DNA of 64,000 bases from Desulfobulbus alkaliphilus. GTDB lineage: Bacteria > Desulfobacterota > Desulfobulbia > Desulfobulbales > Desulfobulbaceae. Made by a program: the position numbers and the translations under genes. The notes beneath the pieces are model-generated. The model did not search any database and was not told the DNA's origin. It saw only the letters and a program-made list of their open reading frames with translations. This document shows, piece after piece, positions 7,510 to 17,980 of the stretch (position 1 is the stretch's first letter; every line of letters starts with the position of its first letter). The stretch lies in assembly GCF_016918545.1 (NCBI RefSeq), contig NZ_JAFFQC010000009.1, positions 62,001 through 126,000 on the forward strand, given 5' to 3'.

Positions 7510-9081
7510 ATGCAAGCAGACACAGGTTCGCAGACAAACGGGCAGGATCAGGAGTTTCGCAATCTTTCCTGCCTGTATGAAATCACCAGACACCTGGCTT
7601 CCGCCACCAGTCTCCAGGAGTGTCTTGAGAAAATCGTCCAGACCCTTGCCGAATTGAAAGAAATGGACAACGGCACCATTTCCATCATCAACCCGACCAC
7701 CGGGGAACTGGAGATCGAAGTCGCCCATGGCATCACCGCCGAGGCCAAGCGGCGGGGGCGATACAAACTGGGGGAGGGGATCACCGGCAAGGTGGTGGCC
7801 ACCGGGGAGCCGATCATTGTTCCGCAGATCGGCGATGAGCCGTTATTCCTGAATCGGACCAGAACCCGGGGCGATGAACGGAAAAAGAAGAGTTCTTTTC
7901 TGTGCGTTCCTATTATCGCCGCCCAACAGACCCTCGGCGCTCTCTCCATTGACCGAATGTACAGGGAGGGCTTCGGGTCTGAGTCTGAACATGACATGCG
8001 CTTTCTCACCGTGGTCAGCGGTCTGATCGCGGAAACCGTGCAGCGCATCCAGCGGGTCAACGAGGAAAAAGAAGCCCTGCGGCAGGAAAACTCCAAACTG
8101 CGACGCGAGTTGTCCGCCAAGAATCGCATCGATGAGATCATCGGCAATTCCTCGCGGATGCAGGAGGTTTTCGACATGGTCCATCGGGTGGCGGATTCCA
8201 ACGCCACCGTACTTCTGCGCGGTGAATCCGGGACCGGCAAGACCCTGGTGGCCAAGGCCCTGCACCATAATTCCGGGCGGGCCGCCGGTCCCTTTGTCGT
8301 GGTCAACTGTTCGGCGCTGCCGGAAAGTCTGCTGGAGAGCGAACTCTTCGGTCATGAGAAGGGGGCCTTCACCGGGGCCACCGAGACCAAGAAGGGGCGG
8401 TTCGAGCTGGCCGAGGGCGGCACCCTGTTTCTCGACGAAATTGGTGAAATCAGCCCGGCTGTACAGGTCAAACTGCTCAATGTCATTCAGGAGCGCACCC
8501 TGCAGCGACTCGGGTCCGGGAAAATCATTGCCACCAATATCCGGCTGGTGGCGGCTACCAATCGCGACCTGGAAGCCGCGGTCAAGGAGATGGCTTTTCG
8601 GGAGGATCTGTATTACCGGCTCAATGTTTTTCCTGTCTATCTGCCGCCCTTGCGGGAACGGCGCACCGATGTCCTCCTGCTGGCCGAGTATTTCCTGGAA
8701 AAATACGCCCAGGAGAACAATAAACAGATTAAGCGGATCTCCACCCCGGCCATCGATCTTCTCGTCCAGTACCACTGGCCGGGTAATGTCCGCGAATTGC
8801 AGAACTGCATGGAGCGGGCGGTTTTGATCTGCGACGGGTCCGCGATCATGTCCATCCATCTGCCGCCTTCCCTGCAGAGTCCCGACAGTCTGCAGACCGA
8901 CAAACCACTTTCCCTGGCCACGGCGGTTGAAAATTTCGAGCGGGAACTTATTGTTGAGGCGTTGAAGAAAAGCAACGGTAACCAGACCAAGGCCGCCAAA
9001 ATCCTGGCCACCAGTCTGCGCATCATCAACTACAAGATCCACAATTATGGTATAGAGCCGAAGCACTTCAAGGTCAAATAA
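7510..9081 (+). CDS. NifA-type sigma-54-dependent activator (GAF-AAA-HTH)
   Basis: A 523-residue enhancer-binding protein. A GAF sensor domain (about 20-180) is followed by a coiled linker, an AAA+ domain with Walker A GESGTGKT (238-245) and the sigma-54 contact loop GAFTGA (285-290), a Walker [10 protein letters not shown], and a short Fis-type helix-turn-helix at the end ([13 protein letters not shown]). This order and the GAF sequence resemble NifA, the activator of nitrogenase genes, but no nif gene lies in the window, so the target is not established. No strong ribosome-binding site precedes the ATG. It runs divergently from the tRNA genes and its stop touches the queH start. Confidence 0.85.
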   Translation: MQADTGSQTNGQDQEFRNLSCLYEITRHLASATSLQECLEKIVQTLAELKEMDNGTISIINPTTGELEIEVAHGITAEAKRRGRYKLGEGITGKVVATGEPIIVPQIGDEPLFLNRTRTRGDERKKKSSFLCVPIIAAQQTLGALSIDRMYREGFGSESEHDMRFLTVVSGLIAETVQRIQRVNEEKEALRQENSKLRRELSAKNRIDEIIGNSSRMQEVFDMVHRVADSNATVLLRGESGTGKTLVAKALHHNSGRAAGPFVVVNCSALPESLLESELFGHEKGAFTGATETKKGRFELAEGGTLFLDEIGEISPAVQVKLLNVIQERTLQRLGSGKIIATNIRLVAATNRDLEAAVKEMAFREDLYYRLNVFPVYLPPLRERRTDVLLLAEYFLEKYAQENNKQIKRISTPAIDLLVQYHWPGNVRELQNCMERAVLICDGSAIMSIHLPPSLQSPDSLQTDKPLSLATAVENFERELIVEALKKSNGNQTKAAKILATSLRIINYKIHNYGIEPKHFKVK

Positions 9082-9654
9082 ATGCGGATCCTGCTGCACA
9101 TCTGCTGCGGGCCCTGCGCCCTGTACCCGATCCGGCAGCTCCGCCAACAGGGGCATGCGGTCACCGGCCTGTTTTACAATCCCAATATTCATCCCTACCA
9201 GGAGTTCCGTCGCCGCATTGAGGCGGTGAAGATATGCAGCGAGAACTGGGATTTTCCGGTCGACATTGACGAGGACTACGGCCTCGGCCACTATCTGCGC
9301 CAGGTGGTCTTTCATGAAGAGGAGCGCTGTTCCCTGTGCTATGCAATGCGCTTGCGGCGGACAGCGGCAGCCGCGGTCGCCGGGGGCTTTGAGGCCTTCA
9401 CGACCACGCTGCTCTATTCCCGGTACCAGAATCACCAGTTGCTGGTCGAACAGTGCGAGCAATGGGCCCGAGAGTACGGCAGCCGTTTTTATTACCAGGA
9501 CTTCCGTCTCGGCTGGCAATGGGGGATTGATCAATCCATGGCCATGGGACTCTATCGCCAGCCCTATTGCGGCTGCATATACAGTGAACAGGAACGGTAC
9601 GACAAGCGGTTGCGCAAGGCCCGCGCCAAGGCCAAGACTGCGGGGGGCGGATGA
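9082..9654 (+). CDS. queH: Epoxyqueuosine reductase QueH
   Basis: A 190-residue DUF208 protein that reduces epoxyqueuosine to queuosine in tRNA, the last step of queuosine synthesis. The N-terminal HICCGPC motif (C8, C9, C12) and ERCSLC (C83, C86) supply the conserved iron-sulfur ligands of the family; a further CGC pair lies near residue 166. The length is about right for the family. The ATG follows the preceding TAA with no gap, so translation is probably coupled to the activator gene upstream. Confidence 0.9.
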   Translation: MRILLHICCGPCALYPIRQLRQQGHAVTGLFYNPNIHPYQEFRRRIEAVKICSENWDFPVDIDEDYGLGHYLRQVVFHEEERCSLCYAMRLRRTAAAAVAGGFEAFTTTLLYSRYQNHQLLVEQCEQWAREYGSRFYYQDFRLGWQWGIDQSMAMGLYRQPYCGCIYSEQERYDKRLRKARAKAKTAGGG

Positions 9655-9791
9655 GCGCCTTTTGCAGGGTCCTGCACCCGACATTTTTCTGACCGGTCAA
9701 CGGGTCCTCGTCCCTGCGCGTCGTTCCTGGGGACAGGCAGCCACTTCTTCTGATGTATCGATCGTCGTCCGTAGCGACAAGGAGCAATCTC

Positions 9792-10475
9792 ATGGACAAT
9801 ATTATTGTGCTGGCCACCGGCAACAGCAAAAAGCTAGAGGAAATCAAAGACCTGCTCAAAGAGTTCCCGGTTGCCATCAAATCGCTTGCCGATTTCGGGC
9901 CCATGCCCGAACCGGTTGAAGATGGGGCGACCTTTGATGATAACGCCTACAAAAAAGCCCTCCATTACGCCAAGGTGCTGGGACTGCCCTGTCTGGCCGA
10001 CGATTCCGGTCTGGTGGTGGACGCCCTGGATGGTCGGCCCGGGGTCTACTCGGCCCGCTATGCCGGTCCAGGGGCGACAGATTGGCAGAATAGTGAAAAA
10101 GTATTGCAGGAAATGGCGGGAAAGGAAAATCGAGCCGCCCACTTTGTCTGCGTTCTCTCCCTGGCAACCCCGGGTGGACCGGCCCTGACCTGGGAAGCGC
10201 GCTGTGACGGCGAACTCACCACCGAGCGCCGGGGTGAATCCGGATTTGGCTATGATCCGATCTTTTTCTTTCCGGAACTGGGCAAAACCTTTGCCGAGAT
10301 CTCCATGGAAGAAAAAAGCCGAGTCAGCCACCGGGGCCGCGCCCTGGCGGAGTTTGCAGGGGAGTTCGAACAGGTCCGCACCTGGTTGCGGCAACGGATG
10401 GGAGAGATAAAACCGCCCAAACCGGACCATAGCCAGTTTGAGCATAATGACTGGTCGCAGGAACGCATGGTGTGA
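9792..10475 (+). CDS. rdgB: XTP/dITP diphosphatase (RdgB/HAM1)
   Basis: A 227-residue inosine triphosphate pyrophosphatase that removes ITP, dITP and XTP from nucleotide pools. Family signatures are ATGNSKKLEEIK near the N-terminus, the LADDSGLVVDALDGRPGVYSARY block, and the GFGYDPIFF motif followed by SHRGRAL. The ATG at 9792 is preceded by AAGGAG seven bases upstream; an in-frame ATG at 9753 has no such site. About 25 polar C-terminal residues (KPPKPDHSQFEHNDWSQERM) extend beyond the usual family end. Confidence 0.93.
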   Translation: MDNIIVLATGNSKKLEEIKDLLKEFPVAIKSLADFGPMPEPVEDGATFDDNAYKKALHYAKVLGLPCLADDSGLVVDALDGRPGVYSARYAGPGATDWQNSEKVLQEMAGKENRAAHFVCVLSLATPGGPALTWEARCDGELTTERRGESGFGYDPIFFFPELGKTFAEISMEEKSRVSHRGRALAEFAGEFEQVRTWLRQRMGEIKPPKPDHSQFEHNDWSQERMV

Positions 10476-10557
10476 GCTGTAGACGAACACAGGCAGGCCA
10501 TTTTGCACGGAAGCGGCTGCCGCATGGAAAAATTCGCGCGAGCAGCCCCTTCTCGAC

Positions 10558-11568
10558 TCAGGCGTCTTCTTGTTTCAAGTCCCGTTGAAACAGGTCGTGG
10601 ACCGCATCCTCGCATTTTTTGTGGCTATACAGCACCTGATAGACCTGCTCGAGAATGGGCATGTCCACCTGGAGTTTTTGGGCCAGGTGGTAACAGGACT
10701 GGGTTGTTTTCACCCCCTCCGCCACCATGGACATCTCGGCCAGGGCCTCCGGCAGGCTCAGGCCTGAGCCCAGCTTCAACCCCACGGTTCGATTACGGCT
10801 CAAGTTGCCGGTGCAGGTCAGGACCAGGTCGCCCAGACCGCCCAGGCCGGCAAAGGTCAGTGGTTGGGCGCCGAGAGCCGCTCCCAGCCGGGAGATTTCC
10901 GCCAGGCCGCGGGTGATCAGGGCCGCACGGGTGTTGAGGCCGAAATGGAGACCATCGCAGATGCCGGCGGCAATGGCGATGACGTTTTTCATGGCGCCGC
11001 TGATCTCCAGGCCGACGACATCACTGGCCGAATAGACCCGGAAATAGCTGCTGGAAAAAAGATGCTGGACGGCTTCCGCCGCCGCCAGATCGGCAAAAGC
11101 CACCGTCACCGCTGTGGGCTGTTCCGCCGCAACCTCTTCGGCGAAACTGGGGCCGCTCAGCACCCCGAACAACAGTGATTTCGCATCCCGGCTCTCCTCG
11201 CGCATGACAGCGGTCATGGTCATGCCGCCATCGAGTTCTATTCCTTTCACCGCGGAAACAAGCAGGGCCCTGTCCTCCAGCCCGGGAAACATCGCGCGGT
11301 ACACCTGCCGATATCCATGGGAAGGGACCACCATGACCACGCATTGCGCCCCGGCAACAGCGGCGATCAGATCGTCGGTTATAACGAGGGGGTCCGGCAG
11401 ACGATATCCGGGCAGGTATTTTTTATTTTCCCGCTCCGCGGCCAAGCGGTTAATATGAGCGCTGTCCCGGCCCCAAAGGGTGACGTCGAGCCCTTTGCGG
11501 GCCAGCAGCAGGGCCAGCGCCGTACCCCAACTGCCGGCGCCGATAACCGCGGTTTTATTGATCAGCAT
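10558..11568 (-). CDS. gpsA: Glycerol-3-phosphate dehydrogenase [NAD(P)+]
   Basis: A 336-residue enzyme making sn-glycerol 3-phosphate for phospholipids. The N-terminal dinucleotide fold starts [13 protein letters not shown]; the catalytic lysine region is [13 protein letters not shown], followed by the [11 protein letters not shown] signature. Start 11568 gives [12 protein letters not shown]; it overlaps the gyrA stop by 14 bases and has a GAGGAAA site, so it is coupled to gyrA. The longer open frame reading into gyrA is rejected. It ends the dnaN-gyrB-gyrA-gpsA run. Confidence 0.95.
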   Translation of the reverse strand: MLINKTAVIGAGSWGTALALLLARKGLDVTLWGRDSAHINRLAAERENKKYLPGYRLPDPLVITDDLIAAVAGAQCVVMVVPSHGYRQVYRAMFPGLEDRALLVSAVKGIELDGGMTMTAVMREESRDAKSLLFGVLSGPSFAEEVAAEQPTAVTVAFADLAAAEAVQHLFSSSYFRVYSASDVVGLEISGAMKNVIAIAAGICDGLHFGLNTRAALITRGLAEISRLGAALGAQPLTFAGLGGLGDLVLTCTGNLSRNRTVGLKLGSGLSLPEALAEMSMVAEGVKTTQSCYHLAQKLQVDMPILEQVYQVLYSHKKCEDAVHDLFQRDLKQEDA

Positions 11569-14053
11569 TTTCCTCATCACCATTGTCGGTGCCGTTGCTA
11601 TCAATTTCCTCTTCCCGGGCGAGCATGGACAGACCCACGACCAGTTCGCCCTCATCCAGATTGATTAAACGAACCCCCTGGGTATTGCGACCGATGATGC
11701 GGATGGTATCCATGGGCATGCGGATAATCTTGCCGGAATTGGCAATGAGCATGACCTGATCATCATCGACCACGGGCAGCACGCCGATAACCTGGCCGTT
11801 ACGTTCATTGGCCTTGATGGTGAAGACGCCTTTGCCCCCCCGGCTCTGCAGGGGGTATTCCGAAACGGCCGTGCGTTTCCCATAGCCTTTTTCCGTGACC
11901 GTGAGGATGGAGTCGTCCGGGTTGCGGATAATGGCCACGCCGACAACCTCGTCGTCTTCACCCAGGGTAATACCCTTGACACCGGCTGCCATCCGGCCCA
12001 TGCCCCGGACATCGGATTCATGGAAATGGATGGACAGGCCTTTCCTGGTGACGAGAATGATTTCATCTTCACCCGAGGTGATGGCCGCGGAAAGAATTTC
12101 ATCGTCATCGCGGATGGTCAAGCCGAACTTTCCTTTGCGCAGCGGTCGTTTGTATTCGGAGATAAAGGTTTTTTTCACCCGTCCCAACTTGGTGACCGTG
12201 AGAACGGAGACATTGTCGTCCATGTTGGCCAGATCCGCCACCGGAAGGATGGCGGCCACTTTTTCCTTTTCCCCCAGTTCCAACAGGTTGACAATGGCCC
12301 GGCCCCGGGCGGTCCGGCCGGCAAGGGGGAGTTCATGGACCTTACGCCAGAAGACCCGGCCCTTGTTGGTGAAGAACAAAAAGGTATCCAGGGAGGAGGC
12401 CGTATACAGGTTGGTGACAAAGTCCCCCTCCTGGGTGGCCATGCCCTTGATCCCCTTGCCGCCGCGCCGCTGCGCCCGGTACAGGGTCAGGGGATTGCGT
12501 TTGATATAGCCGGTGTGGGACACGGTCACCACCATCTCTTCGGGGGCAATCAGGTCTTCAGGGAGAATTTCGTCGACAGCGTCGATAATTTCCGTCCGAC
12601 GCTGGTCGCCGTATTCTTCGCGGATGGCGGCGAATTCGTCCCGGATGATCTGCATGACCAGGCCATCGTCGCTGAGCACCTTGTTCAGCCAGGCTATTTT
12701 TTCAAGAATCTCCTGATAGTCGGCGATTATTTTATCACGTTCCAGGCCGGTGAGGCGCTGCAGGCGCATATCGAGAATGGTCTGTGCCTGGATCTCGGAC
12801 AACTCGAAACGGTCGATCAACCCTTCCTTGGCTTCCGCCGGGTTGGCTGAGGCCTTGATCAGGGCAACCACTTCATCCAGGTGGGTAATGGCGATTTTCA
12901 GCCCTTCGAGGATATGGGCCCGCTCCTCGGCCTTGCGCAGTTCATAGGCTGTCCGGCGGTAGACCACGGTGCGCCGGTGGGCGATGAAGTGCTGGAGAAT
13001 CTGCTTGAGATTAAGAATTTCCGGTTTGTTGTTGACGATGCAGAGGAGAATGATGCCGAAGCTTTTCTGCAGCGGGGTCGCCTTGTAAAGCTGATTGATG
13101 ACCACCTCCGGAACTTCGTCCTTTCTGAGGTCCAGCACCACCCGCACCCCATGGCGGTCGGATTCGTCGCGGATTTCCATGATGGAGGCGATCCGTTTCT
13201 CCTTGATCAACAGGGCGATTTTTTCCACCAGGGAGGCTTTGTTCTGTTGATAGGGTATTTCGGTGATGATGATCGATTCGCCATGGGGGCCACGCGGTTC
13301 GATGTGGGTCTTGGAACGCATGATCACCACACCCCTTCCTGTTTCATAGGCCTCTCGGATGCCGGCCCGCCCGCAGATGAATCCGCCGGTGGGAAAATCC
13401 GGTCCGGGAATGATCTCCATCAACCGATGGACGGTGATGTCCGGATCTTCGATCAGGGCCAGGAGACCATCGATGATTTCGGTGAGATTATGGGGTGGGA
13501 TCTTGGTGGCCATGCCCACGGCAATGCCTTCTGATCCGTTGATCAGGATATTGGGTATTCTGGAGGGCAGAACCGAAGGCTCCTGAAGGGAGTTGTCGTA
13601 GTTGGCGACAAAATCGACGGTTTCCTTGTCCAGATCCGCGACCAGTTCCTGGTCGAGCTTGGTCATTCTGGCCTCGGTATAGCGCATGGCCGCGGCGGAA
13701 TCACCATCCATGGAACCGAAGTTGCCCTGCCCGTCGACAAGCGGGTACCGCATGGAGAAACCCTGGGCCATGCGCACCAGGGTATCGTAGGCGGCGGTGT
13801 CGCCGTGGGGATGATACTTACCGATGACGTCACCGACGATGCGGGCTGACTTGATGTATGGTCGGTTGTAGGTATTGCCCAGTTCGCGCATGGCAAACAG
13901 GGTGCGCCGGTGCACCGGTTTCAGCCCGTCGCGGACATCGGGCAGGGCCCTGCCGATGATGACCGACATGGCGTAATCCAGGTAGGATTTCCGTAGTTCT
14001 CGTTCAATGGGGATAGTGGGGTACTGGTCACTTCCCGTGGATTGTTCGGTCAT
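11555..14053 (-). CDS. gyrA: DNA gyrase subunit A
   Basis: An 832-residue gyrase A subunit, the breakage-rejoining half of the enzyme that introduces negative supercoils. The catalytic tyrosine is Y125 in [10 protein letters not shown]. The C-terminal beta-pinwheel contains the GyrA box QRRGGKG that distinguishes gyrase from topoisomerase IV. In the quinolone-determining region ([10 protein letters not shown], 81-90) the residue matching E. coli Ser83 is a threonine; in this family that change can be natural, and it may lower quinolone sensitivity (inference). It lies 61 bases after gyrB and overlaps gpsA. Confidence 0.98.
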   Translation of the reverse strand: MTEQSTGSDQYPTIPIERELRKSYLDYAMSVIIGRALPDVRDGLKPVHRRTLFAMRELGNTYNRPYIKSARIVGDVIGKYHPHGDTAAYDTLVRMAQGFSMRYPLVDGQGNFGSMDGDSAAAMRYTEARMTKLDQELVADLDKETVDFVANYDNSLQEPSVLPSRIPNILINGSEGIAVGMATKIPPHNLTEIIDGLLALIEDPDITVHRLMEIIPGPDFPTGGFICGRAGIREAYETGRGVVIMRSKTHIEPRGPHGESIIITEIPYQQNKASLVEKIALLIKEKRIASIMEIRDESDRHGVRVVLDLRKDEVPEVVINQLYKATPLQKSFGIILLCIVNNKPEILNLKQILQHFIAHRRTVVYRRTAYELRKAEERAHILEGLKIAITHLDEVVALIKASANPAEAKEGLIDRFELSEIQAQTILDMRLQRLTGLERDKIIADYQEILEKIAWLNKVLSDDGLVMQIIRDEFAAIREEYGDQRRTEIIDAVDEILPEDLIAPEEMVVTVSHTGYIKRNPLTLYRAQRRGGKGIKGMATQEGDFVTNLYTASSLDTFLFFTNKGRVFWRKVHELPLAGRTARGRAIVNLLELGEKEKVAAILPVADLANMDDNVSVLTVTKLGRVKKTFISEYKRPLRKGKFGLTIRDDDEILSAAITSGEDEIILVTRKGLSIHFHESDVRGMGRMAAGVKGITLGEDDEVVGVAIIRNPDDSILTVTEKGYGKRTAVSEYPLQSRGGKGVFTIKANERNGQVIGVLPVVDDDQVMLIANSGKIIRMPMDTIRIIGRNTQGVRLINLDEGELVVGLSMLAREEEIDSNGTDNGDEENADQ

Positions 14054-14114
14054 GATATGTTCCTGCTTGAAGCGTGCTTAAGAGAAGGTTGCCGTACAGT
14101 GAAAAAAGAAGGGA

Positions 14115-16526
14115 TCAGATATCCAGATCCGCAACCTCCAGGGCATGGTTTTGAATGAACTCCCTGCGTGGCTCGACTTTGTCTCCCATCAGGGTGGTGA
14201 AGGTGTCATCGGTGAGTTGAACATCGTCGATGTTGACCTGGACCAGGGATCGGTTGTCAGGGTTCATGGTGGTTTCCCACAGCTGCTCCGGATTCATCTC
14301 GCCCAGACCTTTGTAGCGTTGCAGATGACTGCCTTTGAAGGTCTCATCCCGGACCAGTTCGATCAGCCCGCGCCAGTCGGCTGCGGGAAGTTCTGCTTCC
14401 TGTCCGCTTGACGATAACTTGAGCAGGGTGAAAGAGCACGTGAGGTAGGGATGCAGGGTCTTGTACAGCTCAAGGGCATGGCGGTACTCATTGATCAAAG
14501 GAATGTTGGGGCCGATGACCGCGGCCATGGGTGATTTGCCGCTGAAGGTAACGGGAAACTCCCAGCAGGCGGGCCGCCAGTCGCAGGGACGAATCTCGCC
14601 CACCAGCGAGGCCTCTGCCATGAGCTGCTCGCGCAGGGATTCGACAAAGGCCCGGTCTTCAAACTGCAGGGCTGTCTGGACCTTGTTTGCCAGTAAAAAC
14701 AGAATCAGGGCTTCTTCTATGTTGAGGCGCTCCAGGTAGGCGAGAACCTGCGAGAAATACGAGAATTTACGCAGGAAGTCGACCATGTCCTCCTGATCGA
14801 GAATCCCGCCTTGTTCGCTGCGGATGCGCATCAGGGTGCTGGCCTGGGAGTACAGGTAGGTGTTGAGGGCTTCATCGTTGAGGAAATACTGTTCTTTTTT
14901 CCCCCGGCCTAGACGATAGAGCGGTGGTTGACCGATATAGATATGCCCGTTTTCGATGAGAGGCAGCATCTGCCGGTAGAAAAAGGTCAGCAGCAGGGTC
15001 CTGATATGAGCGCCGTCCACATCGGCATCGGTCATGATGATTATTTTGTGGTAGCGGAGTTTTCCCAGATCAAACTCTTCACTGCCGATCCCGGTCCCCA
15101 GGGAGGCCACCAGCTGTTTGATTTCCTCGGATCCGAGAATTTTGTCGAACCGGGCTTTCTCCACATTCATGATCTTACCGCGCAACGGCAGAATGGCCTG
15201 AATGGCACGGTCTCGACCTTGTTTGGCTGAACCTCCGGCCGAATCACCCTCAACTATGAACAATTCACGTTCGGCCGGATTTTTACTCTGGCATTCTGCC
15301 AACTTGCCGGCCATAAGCACGGAAAGGCTGCCCTTTTTTCTCGATAAATCCCGCGCCTTGCGTGCCGCGTCCCTGGCCCGCGCCGCTTCCACCACTTTGC
15401 CGAGGATAGCACGGGCAACGGCCGGGTGCTGTTCCAGGTAGTTGGCCAACCTGTCCGCGCAAAGCGATTCGACAATGGATTTAACCTCTGAGTTGCCCAG
15501 TTTTCCTTTGGTCTGGCCTTCAAACTGGGGGTTGGGAACCCGGACGGAAATGACACAGGTGAGACCTTCCCGGACATCATCCCCCCCCATTTTTTCTCGC
15601 AGATTTTTGGGAACAATATCGTCGCCGGCGTACCTGTTGATGCATTTGGTTAAAGCGGCCCGAAACCCGGCAACATGGGTACCGCCTTCTTTGGTGTTGA
15701 TATTGTTGACAAAGGAAAACAAACGCTCTGAATAACCGTCAAAATACTGAAAGCAGACATCGACCTGGACACCTTCCTTTTCTCCGGAAATGAGGATGGG
15801 GTCGGGGTGCACGCAGGTGCGTTTTCTGTTGAGATACTTGACATAGGAGGCGATGCCGCCGTCAAAATGGTAGGTGTTCTCCGCCCCGTCCCGCTCGTCC
15901 TTGAGAGAAATGGTGATATTCTTGTTGAGGAAGGCGAGTTCCCGCATCCTGTTGTTGATGGTGTCGTATTTAAACACCGTGCTTTCGGTGAAAATCCGTG
16001 CATCCGGGGTAAAGAAAATGCTTGTTCCGGTCTTGTCGCTGGTTCCTGTGTCTTCGAGATCGCTGGTGCGGACGCCATAGGCATAGGTCTGTCTGTACAT
16101 ACGTCCGTTTCGTTTGACCTGGGCCACGGTGCGGGTGCTGAGCGCGTTGACCACCGAGACACCCACGCCGTGCAGGCCGCCGGAAACTTTATACGTGGAG
16201 TGGTCGAATTTTCCACCGGCGTGCAAGGTGGTCATGACCAGCTCAAGGGCTGACATCTGTTCGGTGGGGTGCATGTCGACGGGAATACCCCGGCCGTTGT
16301 CTTCGACAGTGACAGAGTTGTCTTCATGGATGGTGACGCTGATCCAGTCGCAATGACCGGCCAGGGCTTCATCAATGGAGTTGTCGACAACTTCATAGAT
16401 GAGGTGGTGCAGGCCTTCCTCTCCTGTATTGCCGATGTACATGGAGGGACGTTTGCGAACGGCTTCAAGGCCATCGAGGACCTGAATCTGTTGAGCGCCA
16501 TAGGATGATTTATCTGTTTCGTTCAT
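14115..16526 (-). CDS. gyrB: DNA gyrase subunit B
   Basis: An 803-residue GHKL ATPase and TOPRIM subunit. The N-terminal part has VLDGLEAVRKRPSMYIG and VEDNGRGIPVD for ATP binding; the TOPRIM part has EGDSAGGSAKQGRDR and the metal-binding TDADVDGAHIRTLLL. The C-terminal block KGLGEMNPEQLWETTM contacts GyrA. The insert between TOPRIM and the tail is of the long Gram-negative type. It sits between dnaN and gyrA on the same strand. Confidence 0.98.
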   Translation of the reverse strand: MNETDKSSYGAQQIQVLDGLEAVRKRPSMYIGNTGEEGLHHLIYEVVDNSIDEALAGHCDWISVTIHEDNSVTVEDNGRGIPVDMHPTEQMSALELVMTTLHAGGKFDHSTYKVSGGLHGVGVSVVNALSTRTVAQVKRNGRMYRQTYAYGVRTSDLEDTGTSDKTGTSIFFTPDARIFTESTVFKYDTINNRMRELAFLNKNITISLKDERDGAENTYHFDGGIASYVKYLNRKRTCVHPDPILISGEKEGVQVDVCFQYFDGYSERLFSFVNNINTKEGGTHVAGFRAALTKCINRYAGDDIVPKNLREKMGGDDVREGLTCVISVRVPNPQFEGQTKGKLGNSEVKSIVESLCADRLANYLEQHPAVARAILGKVVEAARARDAARKARDLSRKKGSLSVLMAGKLAECQSKNPAERELFIVEGDSAGGSAKQGRDRAIQAILPLRGKIMNVEKARFDKILGSEEIKQLVASLGTGIGSEEFDLGKLRYHKIIIMTDADVDGAHIRTLLLTFFYRQMLPLIENGHIYIGQPPLYRLGRGKKEQYFLNDEALNTYLYSQASTLMRIRSEQGGILDQEDMVDFLRKFSYFSQVLAYLERLNIEEALILFLLANKVQTALQFEDRAFVESLREQLMAEASLVGEIRPCDWRPACWEFPVTFSGKSPMAAVIGPNIPLINEYRHALELYKTLHPYLTCSFTLLKLSSSGQEAELPAADWRGLIELVRDETFKGSHLQRYKGLGEMNPEQLWETTMNPDNRSLVQVNIDDVQLTDDTFTTLMGDKVEPRREFIQNHALEVADLDI

Positions 16527-16600
16527 TGCATGTCTGAAGAAAAAAAGGATGGATGAGTATTATATAAACCGAGTCGCCTGTAATCGTTTACGGGCCGGCT

Positions 16601-17731
16601 TTAAAGCTTCATGGGCATAATGATGCTGATAAAACCTTTGTCATCGTCAGAGGTTATCATGCAGGGACTATCCTGGGAGCTGATGCTGGCGGAAATAATG
16701 TCTCCTTCCATGACCTGGAGACTTTCGATGAAATATCGACAATTAAAGCCAAGAGACAATGGTTCGCCGTTGTAGGCCACGGTAAACTCATCTTTTGCCG
16801 AGCCATAGTCTGCATTCTGCGATGTCAAAACCATGGTGTTATCATGGACATCCATTCTGATGGCATGGAAAATATCTTCAGTGAAGAGATTGATGCGTCG
16901 TAAACTCTCCAGAAAACGGTTCCTGTCAATGGTGATGACATTATCTTTGCTCAGTACGTGCATGATGCCTTGAATATCGGGAAAATCACTCTCCATCAGC
17001 CGAATGATAAGCAAAGCGTCCTGACTTTTGCAAACCGCCTGTTTTTCTTCAATTCCCAAGAAGAAGGTGTCCCTGCTGTCACAGAACTTTCTGATTTCCT
17101 GAACACCTCGCCGAGGAATCAGGGTGGTGGGGTTCAGGTGCAGATCCCGCACCGAATCCGGGACCTGTCGGCCCATGAGCGTCAAACGGTGGCCATCGGA
17201 GGAAACCATTTTCAGCAGGAGCTGTTCATTTTCTTCGACTTTCTGCAGCCGGGCGGCGGTCAAAGAGAGCATGCTTTCCTTGTCCTGGGCGATGGAAAAA
17301 ATGGTTTTATCCACCAGATCGGCGATAATAGCACTGTCCACCGACACCATGGCGCTTTCATCGTAGGCTGGAAATTGGGGAAATTCATCAGCCACCATCC
17401 CCGCCAGACGGTAGAGGCTCGATCCAGCGGTAATCTCCACCCAATTATTGTCGACTTCCTGCAGCGAGATGGTCGCTGACCCCGATTCCCTGGCGACCTC
17501 ATACAGCTTTTTAGCCGGCAGGGTGAGGACTCCGGTGGTCAGCACCTCCGCGGCAACGGTCTGCTTCAAGGCAATTTCCAGGTCGGTTCCGGTTATGACG
17601 ATATGGTCGGATTCGACTTCGATCAGGACATTGGCTAGAATAGCTATGGTCCCTCTTTTACCGGTGATATTCTGCTGGGCGCTGACAGCGCGGAGTAATT
17701 CTTCCCTGTCGATTTTGAAATGAAACGCCAT
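16601..17731 (-). CDS. dnaN: DNA polymerase III beta subunit (sliding clamp)
   Basis: A 376-residue clamp that tethers the replicative polymerase to DNA. The three-domain repeat is visible, with EFPQFP in domain one, DGHRLTLMG in domain two, and the C-terminal end IIMPMKL in place of the usual MPMRL. AAAGGAT precedes the ATG by seven bases. gyrB follows after 74 bases; recF, often found between them, is absent, as is dnaA upstream. Confidence 0.97.
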   Translation of the reverse strand: MAFHFKIDREELLRAVSAQQNITGKRGTIAILANVLIEVESDHIVITGTDLEIALKQTVAAEVLTTGVLTLPAKKLYEVARESGSATISLQEVDNNWVEITAGSSLYRLAGMVADEFPQFPAYDESAMVSVDSAIIADLVDKTIFSIAQDKESMLSLTAARLQKVEENEQLLLKMVSSDGHRLTLMGRQVPDSVRDLHLNPTTLIPRRGVQEIRKFCDSRDTFFLGIEEKQAVCKSQDALLIIRLMESDFPDIQGIMHVLSKDNVITIDRNRFLESLRRINLFTEDIFHAIRMDVHDNTMVLTSQNADYGSAKDEFTVAYNGEPLSLGFNCRYFIESLQVMEGDIISASISSQDSPCMITSDDDKGFISIIMPMKL

Positions 17732-17980
17732 GGTACCATCCTTTAATGGAAAAATGAGAGTGGAAGCGATACATCAGCATGTCTGAAAGTCTGCTGAGCT
17801 TATGTAGGTGGATCGGTTGACTGGGTGCAGGGCCGCATCTGTATCTGTTTTGAGCAGTGTTCTACTCGTGGGAGCACGCTTTAACGATCAAGGTGTTTCG
17901 TTTAAAAAGATAACATTTAATTTTACTTCAAAGTTGAGCAAATTTCAAACAAATAATCGGTTTCGCTTGCGGTAAAAAGG
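17732..17980. other. Divergent region between dnaN and the serine hydrolase
   Basis: About 250 bases, AT-rich near 17890-17960, that must hold the dnaN promoter on the minus strand and possibly one for the hydrolase. I looked for an origin of replication: no DnaA boxes (TTATCCACA type) are clear, so there is no evidence for oriC here. Confidence 0.5.

Noticed and set aside
7843-9684. A 613-codon open frame on the minus strand opposite the NifA-type activator and queH
   Set aside because: It is the antisense of well-supported genes and has no recognised motif; long antisense frames are common in GC-rich DNA. The same holds for 55799-57064 and 60824-62050.
17732-17980. Possible origin of replication beside dnaN
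   Set aside because: No DnaA boxes or AT-rich unwinding repeats were found, and dnaA is absent.
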